Assembly: GCA_943371965.1 (NCBI GenBank)
Contig: CALRWV020000006.1
Span: 124,001-188,000 of the forward strand
DNA: 64,000 bases
DNA from: CALRWV02 sp943371965
GTDB lineage: Bacteria > Bacteroidota > JABWAT01
Direction: 5' to 3'
A program made the position numbers and the translations under genes. Positions 8,971-17,097 of this stretch are shown here, piece by piece; positions within the stretch are counted from its first letter, which is position 1, and each line of letters begins with the position of its first letter. The notes under the pieces are model-generated. The model made no database searches and was not told where the DNA came from. It saw only the letters and a program-made list of their open reading frames with translations.

Positions 8971-9903
8971 ATGAAACAAACTTTCTTGTTTTTAATGATT
9001 TTAACTTCATTTTCTTTTACGCGCGAACTCCCGACTGCAGATGAAGTTAAGCCAGTAAAAATTGCCGAAGTTCCAGGTTACTGTGAAGGGATCGTTTTTG
9101 ACAGACAGGGAAACGGTTATATTTCAGATACCCAGCATGGAACTGTTTATAAAATTATTCTGCCTGAAGGAAAAGTGGAATTGTGGGCAACAACCCAAGC
9201 TCCAAACGGCCATAAAATTTTACCCGATGGAACTCATCTCCTGGCAGATAAAGCAGCTGTTCTCCATTTGGACGTAAATGGAAAATTCATTTCAAATGCT
9301 TCTTCAGAATGTGACGGAAAACCATTGCGTTCACCAAACGATATTTCACTGGATCTGAAAAATGGCGGATTTTATTTTTCTGATCCGGGTGGATCAAATG
9401 CAGGGAATCCCATTGGAACTTTGCACTATGTTGATGAAAAAGGAAAAACATATTTGATTGCTGACAGTCTCGCATTTCCAAATGGCGTTGTTCTCAGACC
9501 TGATGGAAAAAGTTTACTGTTGGGTGAAAGCGAGTATAACAGGATTTGGGAATTTGAGGTTATTGCTCCTGGAAAACTTGGCAGAAAAAAACTATTCGCA
9601 GACCTCCCCAAAAAATCAAGACCGGAACAGATCAACAATGCTCCTGATGGAATGTGTCTGGATGCTGAAGGAAATCTGTTTGTTGCCCATTATGGCATGC
9701 AAACTGTACAGGTCTTAAATAAAGATGGAAAATTGCTTAGAAGTTATTCAGGAGGAAACCTGACAACCAGCAATGTTGCATTTGCAGGAAAAAACATGAA
9801 CGAACTTTATGTCACCGGTGCACTTGGTGATGAGAGAACAACTAAAGGAGGACTGTTCAGACTGGATTTGAAAGGTGTTGAAGGATTAAAGATTTTACAG
9901 TAA
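8971..9903 (+). CDS. SMP-30/gluconolactonase-like beta-propeller protein, exported
   Basis: A short N-terminal signal (MKQTFLFLMILTSFSFT) is followed by a six-bladed propeller of the SMP-30/Gnl/LRE family. Visible family blocks are 'CEGIVFDRQGNGYISDTQHGTVYKI', quoted here as separate pieces 'EGIVFDRQGNGYISD' and 'GTVYKI', then 'PNGHKILPDGTHLLAD', 'LRSPNDISLDLKNGGFYFSD', 'FPNGVVLRPDGKSLLLGES' and 'NAPDGMCLDAEGNLFVAHYG'. The Glu in 'EGIVFD', the Asn in 'SPND' and the Asp in 'APDG' match metal-binding positions of the family. Such enzymes hydrolyse sugar lactones. Near glucanases it may handle an oxidised glucose product, but this is inference. RBS AAAGGAA precedes the start. Confidence 0.85.
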   Translation: MKQTFLFLMILTSFSFTRELPTADEVKPVKIAEVPGYCEGIVFDRQGNGYISDTQHGTVYKIILPEGKVELWATTQAPNGHKILPDGTHLLADKAAVLHLDVNGKFISNASSECDGKPLRSPNDISLDLKNGGFYFSDPGGSNAGNPIGTLHYVDEKGKTYLIADSLAFPNGVVLRPDGKSLLLGESEYNRIWEFEVIAPGKLGRKKLFADLPKKSRPEQINNAPDGMCLDAEGNLFVAHYGMQTVQVLNKDGKLLRSYSGGNLTTSNVAFAGKNMNELYVTGALGDERTTKGGLFRLDLKGVEGLKILQ

Positions 9904-9913
9904 CGGGAAAAAA

Positions 9914-9945
9914 TATATAGCCGGAAATTTTCTTCCGGCTATATA
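9914..9945. terminator. Bidirectional terminator hairpin
   Basis: A perfect 13-bp inverted repeat, TATATAGCCGGAA / TTCCGGCTATATA, with a 6-nt loop lies between the convergent SMP-30-like and GH16 genes, 10 bp after one stop and 12 bp from the other. Confidence 0.75.
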
Positions 9946-9956
9946 AATCAAACAAT

Positions 9957-10778
9957 TTAATTTTTCTGGTAAACTCTTACATAATCAATTGCCATTACAA
10001 CTGGAAATATGTTTTCATCTACTGGTCCACCCCAATTTCCACCAATGGCAATGTTCAGAATAAGGAAACATCCCTGATCAAAAGGCCAGGCAGCAACACC
10101 ACTTTTTTCGTTTGCAAATTCAAAATAGGTCTTGTTGTCAACTGAAATTTTAATACTGTCGGCTGTCCATTCCAAACCGTAGACATGAAATGCTGTACTT
10201 GCATCAGCCAGAAATGTATTTGCAGTTTTCTGGGTTCCTTCAACATGATTGTATTTATCAGTATGGATAGAAGCATGAACTCTACCCTGATCCTTTCCAA
10301 CATGTTCCATGATATCAATTTCACCGCAGTTCGGCCAACCTGCAGAGTTGATATTGTCACCCAGCATCCAGATGGCAGGCCACGTTCCTTTACCTTTTGG
10401 CAGTTTAGCCCTGATCTCAAATTTTCCGTATTTCAAATTCACTTTGTCTTTTGTTACAAGTCTTGCAGATGTATATGGATTTCCCTGAGAGCCATCATTT
10501 TGCGCAATAATATAGAGTATGCTGTCGCTGATTCTTGAATTGGTTAGACTTTTATCGGTATAGTATTGAAGTTCATTGTTTCCCCAACCATTGCCGCCTA
10601 CTTCATGTGCCCATTTTGATGGATCCGGCAATCCATCTTTGTCAAATTCATCTGACCAGACAAGATGATACAGTCCATCCGATTTTTCTTCAGGTTCAGA
10701 AGACTGGCTGCATCCTGAAGTGCTGATCAGCGGAACTGTTAATAAAAAAAGGGACATTAATTTAAAATTGATTTTCAT
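9957..10778 (-). CDS. GH16 laminarinase-type endo-beta-1,3-glucanase lipoprotein
   Basis: The product is 273 aa from the chosen ATG at 10778, with lipoprotein signal 'LLTVPLISTSGC' and then a GH16 beta-jelly roll. The catalytic signature 'GEIDIMEHVG' (ExDxxE) is intact, and 'LVWSDEFDKDGLPD', 'YGKFEIRAKLPKGKGTWPAIWML' (as 'GKFEIRAKLPKGKGTWPAIW') and 'WPFDQGCFLILNIAIGGNWGG' (as 'DQGCFLILNIAIGGNWGG') are typical of bacterial laminarinases acting on beta-1,3- or mixed-link glucan. The upstream in-frame start at 10967 would add 63 residues without a signal peptide, whereas AGAGGATGAG lies just before 10778. The lipid anchor places it on a membrane surface, unlike the type IX-sorted GH5 and GH144. 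Confidence 0.93.
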   Translation of the reverse strand: MKINFKLMSLFLLTVPLISTSGCSQSSEPEEKSDGLYHLVWSDEFDKDGLPDPSKWAHEVGGNGWGNNELQYYTDKSLTNSRISDSILYIIAQNDGSQGNPYTSARLVTKDKVNLKYGKFEIRAKLPKGKGTWPAIWMLGDNINSAGWPNCGEIDIMEHVGKDQGRVHASIHTDKYNHVEGTQKTANTFLADASTAFHVYGLEWTADSIKISVDNKTYFEFANEKSGVAAWPFDQGCFLILNIAIGGNWGGPVDENIFPVVMAIDYVRVYQKN

Positions 10779-11270
10779 CTCATCCTCTTGTGTAAAATTT
10801 AAATTTGAGTTGCAATTAAAAACACTAAGATCAAAATTGATGCCACAGAAGAATAGAGGTTTATAAAAGAAAGGAAAACGGCCTCCTGAACAAATGTTCA
10901 GAAAACCGTTTTGTAATTTGAAGGAAGTAAAATGATATCCTTTTAAAATATTTGCTTTCTCAATCACAACACAAGGAGAACAACAAAATTAACTCGCCAA
11001 AGGATATTTGGAGGTAGGAGTTGAAAACATGGAAAGAACATAGTAACGCAATCGTGTCACTATATCTCAAATACTGTGCCTTTTATTAAATGTTAATTAA
11101 GAACGGAAAACGCATTTTCTGCTTATCCATTTCTTATCAAATTGATATGCGATTATCGAAATAATAAGGATTGAATTATTTAATTAATAAGGAAGATCAG
11201 GTGGAATGGAAATAAAACAGATTTTAAATTGTAATTTAGCAGTCAAAATTGATGATTGGAAAAATAATTT
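10779..11270. other. Intergenic region with a leader hairpin upstream of the GH16 gene
   Basis: This ~490-bp gap separates divergent genes. At 10875-10912 an inner stem CTGAAC-aaat-GTTCAG lies inside outer arms AAAACGG / CCGTTTT. Read on the minus strand it sits ~100 nt before the GH16 start and is followed by a T-rich run, so it could be a leader attenuator or an ordinary terminator. No convincing gene was seen in the rest; only very short frames exist. Confidence 0.4.
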
Positions 11271-12077
11271 ATGCGCAATAAAAAGATATCAATTCAATTA
11301 ATCTGTTTGGCTGTTTTAAGTTGTTTTCTGGAATCCTGCTTCCAAAAGACCGAAAATCTTTATGGAAATAATCCGGAAAAAGGCCACTATGAAAGTGTGA
11401 ATGGAATCAAGCTCTATTATGAAATGTATGGAAGTGGAACTCCTCTTGTTATGCTTCATGGGAACGGAGGATCAATTGAAGCATTCAAAAACCAGATTCC
11501 ATTTTTTGAGAAAAAATATAAGGTGATTGCAATAGACAGCCGTTTGCATGGAAAATCAGGTGGATCTCCTGATACACTTTCTTATGTTATGATTGCAGAT
11601 GATGTCAGCAAATTACTGGATCAATTGAAAATTGATTCTGCGTTTGTTCTCGGTTGGAGTGATGGCGGAATTGACGGGTTGATTCTAGCTATTAACCACC
11701 CTGAAAAAGTAAAAGCACTTGCAGTTTCAGGTGCCAATATTTTTTCCGATTCAACTTCACTTCCAGTTTCGGATATTGTTGGGATGAAAGATGTTATTTC
11801 TGGAAAATCAACTGCGCCGGAACGTGACAAGACTTTAAACAGAATGATGCTGTATCAGCCCGATCTGAAGTATTCCGATCTGACCCGGAAAATAAAATGT
11901 CCGGTACTTGTTATGGCGGGAGACAGAGATATCATTAAACCGGAACACACGGTTGGAATTTTTCAGGCAATCCAGAAAAGCGAACTTTGTATTTTCCCGA
12001 ATTCGAGTCATGGTGCTTTGCAGGAACATCCTGAATTGTTCAATTCAACTGTCAATAATTTCTTTGAACGAAACTGA
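11271..12077 (+). CDS. Alpha/beta hydrolase lipoprotein
   Basis: The N-terminus has a lipoprotein signal with lipobox 'CFLESC' (Cys23). The alpha/beta hydrolase core has oxyanion-hole motif 'LHGNGG' (62-67), the nucleophile elbow 'GWSDGG' with Ser130, the acid region 'VMAGDRDIIKPEHT' and the catalytic His in 'NSSHGALQEHPE'. All three triad positions are therefore present. The substrate is unknown; esterases, lactonases and haloperoxidase-like enzymes share this pattern. It is transcribed alone after a long spacer, so its neighbours give little help. Confidence 0.85.
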   Translation: MRNKKISIQLICLAVLSCFLESCFQKTENLYGNNPEKGHYESVNGIKLYYEMYGSGTPLVMLHGNGGSIEAFKNQIPFFEKKYKVIAIDSRLHGKSGGSPDTLSYVMIADDVSKLLDQLKIDSAFVLGWSDGGIDGLILAINHPEKVKALAVSGANIFSDSTSLPVSDIVGMKDVISGKSTAPERDKTLNRMMLYQPDLKYSDLTRKIKCPVLVMAGDRDIIKPEHTVGIFQAIQKSELCIFPNSSHGALQEHPELFNSTVNNFFERN

Positions 12078-12426
12078 AATTAATATTTTGAATCACCAGA
12101 AAAATAGGTAGGATGTCATCTACAGCGGAATGAAGCAAGAGTTAATGAAAAAGAAATTCCTAATTACCTTTATGAAAAAAAGTGTAAAACTCAAATATGA
12201 AATATCAATTCTGAAAATCAAAAAACGCCGACTGAATCCGTTAGATTTCCTGTATTCGTTTTCAAATGAGGTAAAGTGAATTGGAAAAAATTGTAATAGT
12301 GCAATAAACCTTACCTTGCTATAATTGATCTTAATTTTAATTATCTTGCAGAAATCCTTTGTCAACAATCTTATTCACAGGCGGAGGATTTGATAAATAT
12401 TCTCGTATTCCGGTAAAAAATACATT
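12078..12426. other. Intergenic stretch without a recognisable gene
   Basis: This ~350-bp gap lies between the hydrolase and the next lipoprotein gene. It holds only short frames: a lysine-rich 44-codon frame at 12145 (+) and an 82-codon frame on the opposite strand. Neither has a good RBS or a recognisable sequence. No hairpin or RNA gene was identified. Confidence 0.4.
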
Positions 12427-12900
12427 ATGATAAAACCCAATTACAGAGTCATTTTAATAATCTTCAACTTGTTTATTCTTTTAAATGGGTGCAGTAAAGA
12501 GCATACAACTGAGCCTGATACAAAAGAAAAATCTATTCAGGCATTATTTGGAACTTATAAAACTTCAACATTTATTGTTTCAGACCCCACAGATCGTCCG
12601 CTTGATATTCTGTCAGCTGGTGGCACGTTGACGGTTTCACTCAAAGAAAACTTCACTTATACTGGTTCATTATTTATACCAGAAAATTATTCTTGTCCTT
12701 ATCCTAACGGCAAAACTGAATATTATGGAGAGTTCAGTATTTCAAAAGATTCAATCGAATTTGCTTCTTCAAATTATTTTCCACTGAAATATATTTTTTG
12801 GGATAAAGAGAATGGACTACTTGAAACGTATAGTATTCGCCGGTTGCCCCACAATATTATTTTGAGTAAAATTGAATCTGATAGTATTGGTTTAAATTAA
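12427..12900 (+). CDS. Small putative lipoprotein, unknown function
   Basis: The product is 157 aa with a lipoprotein signal, 'IIFNLFILLNGC' and Cys at about position 22. The mature part is a compact, probably beta-rich domain ('GTLTVSLKENFTYTGSLFIPEN', quoted as 'TLTVSLKENFTYTGSLFI', then 'EYYGEFSISKDSIEFASSNYF'), which resembles small lipocalin-like lipoproteins in which a strand pattern ends in a short C-terminal tail. No family was recognised. It lies 43 bp before another lipoprotein gene on the same strand, so the two may be co-transcribed. Confidence 0.7.
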   Translation: MIKPNYRVILIIFNLFILLNGCSKEHTTEPDTKEKSIQALFGTYKTSTFIVSDPTDRPLDILSAGGTLTVSLKENFTYTGSLFIPENYSCPYPNGKTEYYGEFSISKDSIEFASSNYFPLKYIFWDKENGLLETYSIRRLPHNIILSKIESDSIGLN

Positions 12901-12943
12901 ATTCAAATGATTGAGATATTTATTTATTACAAAATAAAAACAG

Positions 12944-13873
12944 ATGATTAAAAACAACTCAATAAAAACATTCTTATTTTTTATTTTTAACCTTTCCTTT
13001 TCCGGTTGTGCAACCTATTTCAATGATGCAAATCAGGATGTCACCATTTATATAAAACCGGAAAGATCATTGGTTGTTTTCAACGGAGATACCAGCAACT
13101 CAAATCCGGCCATTATCAGACTGCCAAGATCATCCGGAGATGTAGAACTTCAAATCATCAGCGGAGAGCATAAAAAAAAGGTGATACTTGAAAGTTCTTT
13201 GTCAAATGAATTTTATTTTGGCAACATCATTTTTCTTGGGGATGCACATATAATTGATTATTATTTATCAAAAGATACCAAAATCAATTCGTATGATGAT
13301 GAAATATTTGTTGATATGAACGACACCCTAAACAATTATTTCAGGTGGGGATTTCCGGAAAATAACTATCATAAATTTGCCGTCAGATTCTCTTTTCCAG
13401 AAGGAAATTTTCACAAACTGAATACTCAATCCGTCAAAAACAGCACAGTTGGATTTCAGGGAATTACGGGAGAGCTTGATTACCATTATTCAAATAACCG
13501 ATTTCTTTCTTTTACAACGGGAATTGCCCTGGATATTCCTCCGGTGCCAGCTGCCTATGATCCGCCTGACACCACATTTTCAATCAGTACCCTATTTATT
13601 TCCTTTCAGAACCACCATGATTTTGATACTTGGGAATTGGGTTACGGCCTAAGCTGTTCTCGTTACTTTTATCAGGAAAGAAATGGGGATTCCTATTTCA
13701 GCAAAAGGTTCAGTGGTGTTGGTCTGTCATTAAGTGCTTCAAGGCGGATATTTCAAATAATGCAAATCGGAATCAATTATCTGCCGACTCTCATGTTTTT
13801 TGAACAGCGAAGAGAATTCGGATATTCACACCTGGTTTATTTTGAACTGAAATTCAATTTATTCGAATACTGA
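12944..13873 (+). CDS. Lipoprotein, unknown function, 'GCATYF' type
   Basis: The signal ends in lipobox 'LSFSGC', giving mature 'CATYFNDANQDVTIYIKPE'. This opening resembles a broad class of lipoproteins that begin GCAT and then carry a PEGA-like beta-strand segment ('RSLVVFNGDTSNSNPAIIRL'). After ~residue 140 the sequence alternates aromatic and polar residues ('YHKFAVRFSFPEG', 'LDYHYSNNRFLSFTTGIAL', 'WELGYGLSCSRYFYQ', 'HLVYFELKFNLFEY'), consistent with transmembrane beta-strands of an outer-membrane barrel and a C-terminal aromatic residue. A lipid-anchored PEGA-like domain fused to a small barrel would be unusual, but this reading is tentative. Confidence 0.7.
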   Translation: MIKNNSIKTFLFFIFNLSFSGCATYFNDANQDVTIYIKPERSLVVFNGDTSNSNPAIIRLPRSSGDVELQIISGEHKKKVILESSLSNEFYFGNIIFLGDAHIIDYYLSKDTKINSYDDEIFVDMNDTLNNYFRWGFPENNYHKFAVRFSFPEGNFHKLNTQSVKNSTVGFQGITGELDYHYSNNRFLSFTTGIALDIPPVPAAYDPPDTTFSISTLFISFQNHHDFDTWELGYGLSCSRYFYQERNGDSYFSKRFSGVGLSLSASRRIFQIMQIGINYLPTLMFFEQRREFGYSHLVYFELKFNLFEY

Positions 13874-13916
13874 TACTTGTTCAATTGTTAGTGATTATGT
13901 AGATACCTTTTTTTCC

Positions 13917-14978
13917 TCAACTCTTCCCCGCAAACACACTCTGTTCCTTTAACGAAACAAATACATCCTGATGGCTGGTCAGGTTCAGTTCCTTGTATCT
14001 TTCCTGGCTGATCTCAGCAAGAATAGTTTCACCTGTTAGGGTTTGCAGGTCGACTTTCACATTCGAACCTGCAGCATTTACAAATAGAATCTTTGCTTTC
14101 AGATAATTACTGCTGTTAGGTTCGTTGCTGAGTTCCAACCAGTGAGGTCTCAAAAAGACTTCTGCTGTTTGATTTTCGGAAATGATCGAATCCGGGACAT
14201 CCAGCTTGAATTCACCGATATGGATTTTACCACCTTCAACACGTCCGTGAAAGAGATTCACATCTCCCAGAAAATGATAGACGAAAGGAGTTGCAGGTTT
14301 GTGGTAAACTTCTTCGGGTGTCCCGATCTGTTCAATTCTTCCCTCGTTCATGATCACCACACGGTTGGCAACTTCAAGAGCTTCTTCCTGATCATGCGTA
14401 ACAAAAATGGTTGTCACATTAATATCGTGATGCAGTTTCTTCAACCACTTTCTCAGTTCCTGCCTGACACGTGCATCAAGAGCGCCAAATGGTTCATCCA
14501 ACAACAATACTTTCGGTTCAACCGCCAATGCACGGGCAAGGGCGACACGCTGCCTCTGTCCGCCGGAAAGCTGGTTGGGGTAACGGTCAGCCATCCAGTC
14601 AAGCTGAACCAGTTTCAAAAGTTCATCCACTTTACTTTTTATCTCTGTTGCAGACGGACGTGTACTTTTCGGACGCACTTTCAATCCAAATGCAATGTTG
14701 TCAAAAACTGTCATGTGTTTGAACAGCGCATAATGCTGGAAAACAAAACCGACCTGTTTCTTTGCAACAGATTTTTCTGCAAAATCTTCACCCTCGTAAA
14801 AAACAGTTCCTTCATCGGGAATTTCAAGACCTGCAATAATCCGCAAAAGTGATGTTTTTCCGCAACCCGATGGACCAAGCAGTGCAACCAATTCACCGGG
14901 CTTGATTTCGAGGTTGACATTTTTCAATGCTGCAAACGTGTTGAACGTTTTTGAAATGTTGGTGATTTTGATGCTCAT
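13917..14978 (-). CDS. cysA: Sulfate/thiosulfate ABC transporter ATP-binding protein CysA
   Basis: The ATPase domain has Walker A 'GPSGCGKTSLLR', signature 'LSGGQRQRVALARAL', Walker B 'VLLLDEPFGALD' and H-loop 'VTHDQEEALEVANRV'. A C-terminal TOBE-like domain from ~residue 240 matches CysA length (353 aa). It powers sulfate or thiosulfate import with CysT and CysW. It is the last gene of the sulfate operon but is separated from cysW by 273 bp of repeat-rich DNA that includes a hairpin, so it may be expressed less than the upstream genes or need its own promoter. Confidence 0.95.
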   Translation of the reverse strand: MSIKITNISKTFNTFAALKNVNLEIKPGELVALLGPSGCGKTSLLRIIAGLEIPDEGTVFYEGEDFAEKSVAKKQVGFVFQHYALFKHMTVFDNIAFGLKVRPKSTRPSATEIKSKVDELLKLVQLDWMADRYPNQLSGGQRQRVALARALAVEPKVLLLDEPFGALDARVRQELRKWLKKLHHDINVTTIFVTHDQEEALEVANRVVIMNEGRIEQIGTPEEVYHKPATPFVYHFLGDVNLFHGRVEGGKIHIGEFKLDVPDSIISENQTAEVFLRPHWLELSNEPNSSNYLKAKILFVNAAGSNVKVDLQTLTGETILAEISQERYKELNLTSHQDVFVSLKEQSVFAGKS

Positions 14979-15028
14979 AGTTGTTGCCGTTTGTTTGGTT
15001 TAAAAATTAGACTGTTATGCTTTGCTTT

Positions 15029-15218
15029 CCCGAAGAGTCGGGATTCATTTTTCTTCAATTAATCCGAAATTAGGTTAGTGAGATGCTTCGACTCCGCTCA
15101 GCATGACAAACATTGTGAGGGTCTTGCTTCTATGCAACGTCACCCTGAGTCCGTCGTCTGACGGATCGAAGGGCATTTGTTGTGGATCCCAATTTGCTTC
15201 GACAAGCTCAGCATGACA
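15029..15218. repeat. Repeat-filled spacer between cysW and cysA
   Basis: Contents in order: hairpin CCCGA-agag-TCGGG (15029-15042); TGCTTCGACTCCGCTCAGC followed by ATGACA (15084-15108); the block GTCACCCTGAGTCCGTCGTC continuing to GGATCGAAGGG (15139-15173); and TTGCTTCGACAAGCTCAGC followed by ATGACA (15194-15218). The outer blocks read as reverse complements of GTCAT-GCTGAGC...GAAGC, the same family found again at 16120-16216, 31977-32042 and 51092. This is intergenic repeat DNA within an operon. Confidence 0.8.
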
Positions 15219-15251
15219 TGACTTTGAACAGTAATACAATTTCCAATCCCC

Positions 15252-16100
15252 TCAATGCTTGTATTTCCACTCTACAAAAGATTTTGCTGCAAGAGTCAGA
15301 AGCGCGAGAAGAACTAGAAGTGACGCAACTGAAAATGCAGCAACGAAATTATACTCGTTGTAAAGAATCTCAACATGAAGCGGCAGAGTGTTCGTTTTGC
15401 CTCTTATATGTCCCGAGACGACCGAAACTGCACCGAACTCTCCCATTGCACGGGCATTGCACAGAATGACGCCATACAGCAAACCCCATTTGATATTTGG
15501 AAGCGTGACGTGCCAGAACGTTTGCCATCCTGTCGCACCCAAAATAATGGCGGCCTGTTCTTCATCGCTACCCTGTTCCTGCATCAATGGAATCAACTCA
15601 CGGGCAACAAACGGAAACGTGATAAACATGGTTGTCAACACAATTCCTGGAACGGCGAAAATGATTTTGATATCGTTCGCTTCCAGCCACGGACCCAACC
15701 ATCCCTGAAGACCAAACATCATCACATAAATTACCCCGGAAATTACCGGAGAAACCGCAATTGGCAAATCTATCAAAGTGATCAGAATGCTTTTTCCGCG
15801 GAAGGAAAATTTGGCAATCGCCCACGATGCTGCAACTCCAAAAATCAGATTCAACGGAACAGCGATGGCAGCGGTAATCAATGTCAGCTTGATTGCTTCA
15901 ACTGCATCATGGTCATTGAAGCTTTCGAAATACTGTTCAAATCCTTTCCGCAGTGCTTCCGAAAAAACGGATGCCAACGGAACGAAAAGAAACAATCCAA
16001 GAAAGGTAACGGTTAGAAATATAAAAACCGATTTCACCCAAGGTGATTCCTTCAGGGCCGGTCTAATTTGCGTGTTCGTGAGTGTTTCAGTTTTTTTCAT
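15252..16100 (-). CDS. cysW: Sulfate ABC transporter permease CysW
   Basis: The product is a multi-spanning membrane protein of 282 aa from ATG 16100. It has the binding-protein-dependent permease EAA region, seen here as 'EEQAAIILGATGWQTFWHVTLPN' (quoted as 'EEQAAIILGATGWQTFW'), and the CysW-type blocks 'ALRKGFEQYFESFNDHDAV', 'DLPIAVSPVISGVIYVMMFG' and 'GEFGAVSVVSGHIRGKTNTL'. It pairs with CysT to form the inner-membrane channel. A GTG at 16124 would extend the protein by 8 residues, but that codon lies inside a repeat block, so ATG 16100 is preferred. Order binding protein-cysT-cysW-cysA is the classical one. Confidence 0.95.
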   Translation of the reverse strand: MKKTETLTNTQIRPALKESPWVKSVFIFLTVTFLGLFLFVPLASVFSEALRKGFEQYFESFNDHDAVEAIKLTLITAAIAVPLNLIFGVAASWAIAKFSFRGKSILITLIDLPIAVSPVISGVIYVMMFGLQGWLGPWLEANDIKIIFAVPGIVLTTMFITFPFVARELIPLMQEQGSDEEQAAIILGATGWQTFWHVTLPNIKWGLLYGVILCNARAMGEFGAVSVVSGHIRGKTNTLPLHVEILYNEYNFVAAFSVASLLVLLALLTLAAKSFVEWKYKH

Positions 16101-16119
16101 TGTTTTAGTTTTTGGTTCT

Positions 16120-16216
16120 GTCACCCTGAGTCCGTCGGATGACGGATCGAAGGGCGACGTTGTTTAATGGAATTGCTCTCACGCAAAAAATATGCTTCGA
16201 GAACCTCAGCATGACA
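16120..16216. repeat. Second copy of the repeat pair, between cysT and cysW
   Basis: 16120-16154 carries GTCACCCTGAGTCCGTCGGA then TGACGGATCGAAGGG, and 16191-16216 carries TATGCTTCGAGAACCTCAGC then ATGACA. The same two blocks occur in the same order in the cysW-cysA gap, so the two copies probably belong to one composite element. Confidence 0.75.
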
Positions 16217-16251
16217 AAATCAGCTAATAAAGTTTCTGAACTAAAATGATT

Positions 16252-17097
16252 TTATTTGCCTCTGTACCGGTGCGTACTCCACCATTGAATAAAATTAACA
16301 AGAAGCAAAATCAGGAATGACATTACCAGCATAACAACTGCGATGGCAGATGCTCCGGCGTAATCATACTGTTCCAGTTTTGAAATTATGAGCAGGGAAG
16401 TGATTTCTGTCCGCATCGGCATGTTGCCTGAAATGAAAACGACTGAACCATATTCACCCAATGCTCTCGCAAAAGAAAGGGAAAATCCGGTAAGAAGAGC
16501 CGGAAAAACAGCAGGAAAAATTATCCGTGTGAAAATCTGGAATTTGTTTGCGCCCAAACTTGCGGCAACTTCTTCAGTGTCTGAATCCAGTTCTTCCAAA
16601 GCAGGTTGCAAGGTTCTGACAACAAACGGAAGTCCGATAAAAGTCAACGCAATCATAACACCCATCGGAGAAAAAACGGCTTTGATTCCCATCATATCCA
16701 GATATTGGCCGATCCATCCGTTTTTTGCATAAATGGTCGTAAGTGCAATTCCTGAAACTGCTGTGGGAAGTGTGAAGGGAAGATCAACAAAGGCATCCAG
16801 AATTTTTTTTCCGGGAAAGGAATACCTGACCAGTGTCCATGCCACAATGAATCCGAAAAATGAATTGATCAGTGCACCAACCAGTGATGCACCGAAAGTC
16901 AGTTTGTAGGAAGCAACAACTCTGGGATTAGTGATGACTTCCCAGAATTGTGTCCATGTTAAATTACTTGCACTTACAAAAAGTCCGGCAAGTGGAATCA
17001 GAACAATCAGGGATAAATAGAAAATTGTATATCCGAGAGAAAGTCCGAATCCAGGTAACGGATTAAAAGGTCTGAACACTGATTTGGATATTGCCAT
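16252..17097 (-). CDS. cysT: Sulfate ABC transporter permease CysT
   Basis: This 281-aa integral membrane protein has about six hydrophobic segments. It has the EAA-type loop 'EEVAASLGANKFQIFTRIIFP' (quoted as 'EVAASLGANKFQIFTRIIF'), 'DLPFTLPTAVSGIALTTIY' and 'ALGEYGSVVFISGNMPMRTE', all typical of CysT/CysU. Its start codon overlaps the stop of the sulfate-binding protein gene by one base (TAATG), which implies translational coupling. It forms the permease with CysW. Confidence 0.95.
   Translation of the reverse strand: MAISKSVFRPFNPLPGFGLSLGYTIFYLSLIVLIPLAGLFVSASNLTWTQFWEVITNPRVVASYKLTFGASLVGALINSFFGFIVAWTLVRYSFPGKKILDAFVDLPFTLPTAVSGIALTTIYAKNGWIGQYLDMMGIKAVFSPMGVMIALTFIGLPFVVRTLQPALEELDSDTEEVAASLGANKFQIFTRIIFPAVFPALLTGFSLSFARALGEYGSVVFISGNMPMRTEITSLLIISKLEQYDYAGASAIAVVMLVMSFLILLLVNFIQWWSTHRYRGK

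Noticed and set aside
11029..11043. Four-codon mini-frame behind GGAGG-like sequence upstream of the alpha/beta hydrolase
   Set aside because: Possible leader peptide, but the RBS resemblance and four codons are easily met by chance.
12145..12279. 44-codon plus-strand frame in the same gap
   Set aside because: Lysine-rich and without an RBS or recognisable family; too weak to call.
12120..12368. 82-codon minus-strand frame in the 12.1-12.4 kb gap
   Set aside because: Phe/Ile-rich translation of A+T-rich DNA, no RBS, no motif.
14142..14852. 236-codon plus-strand frame opposite cysA
   Set aside because: It is antisense to a clearly coding ABC ATPase; length alone reflects codon use of the opposite strand.
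15375..16016. 213-codon plus-strand frame opposite cysW
   Set aside because: Antisense of a recognisable permease, with no signal, motif or RBS.
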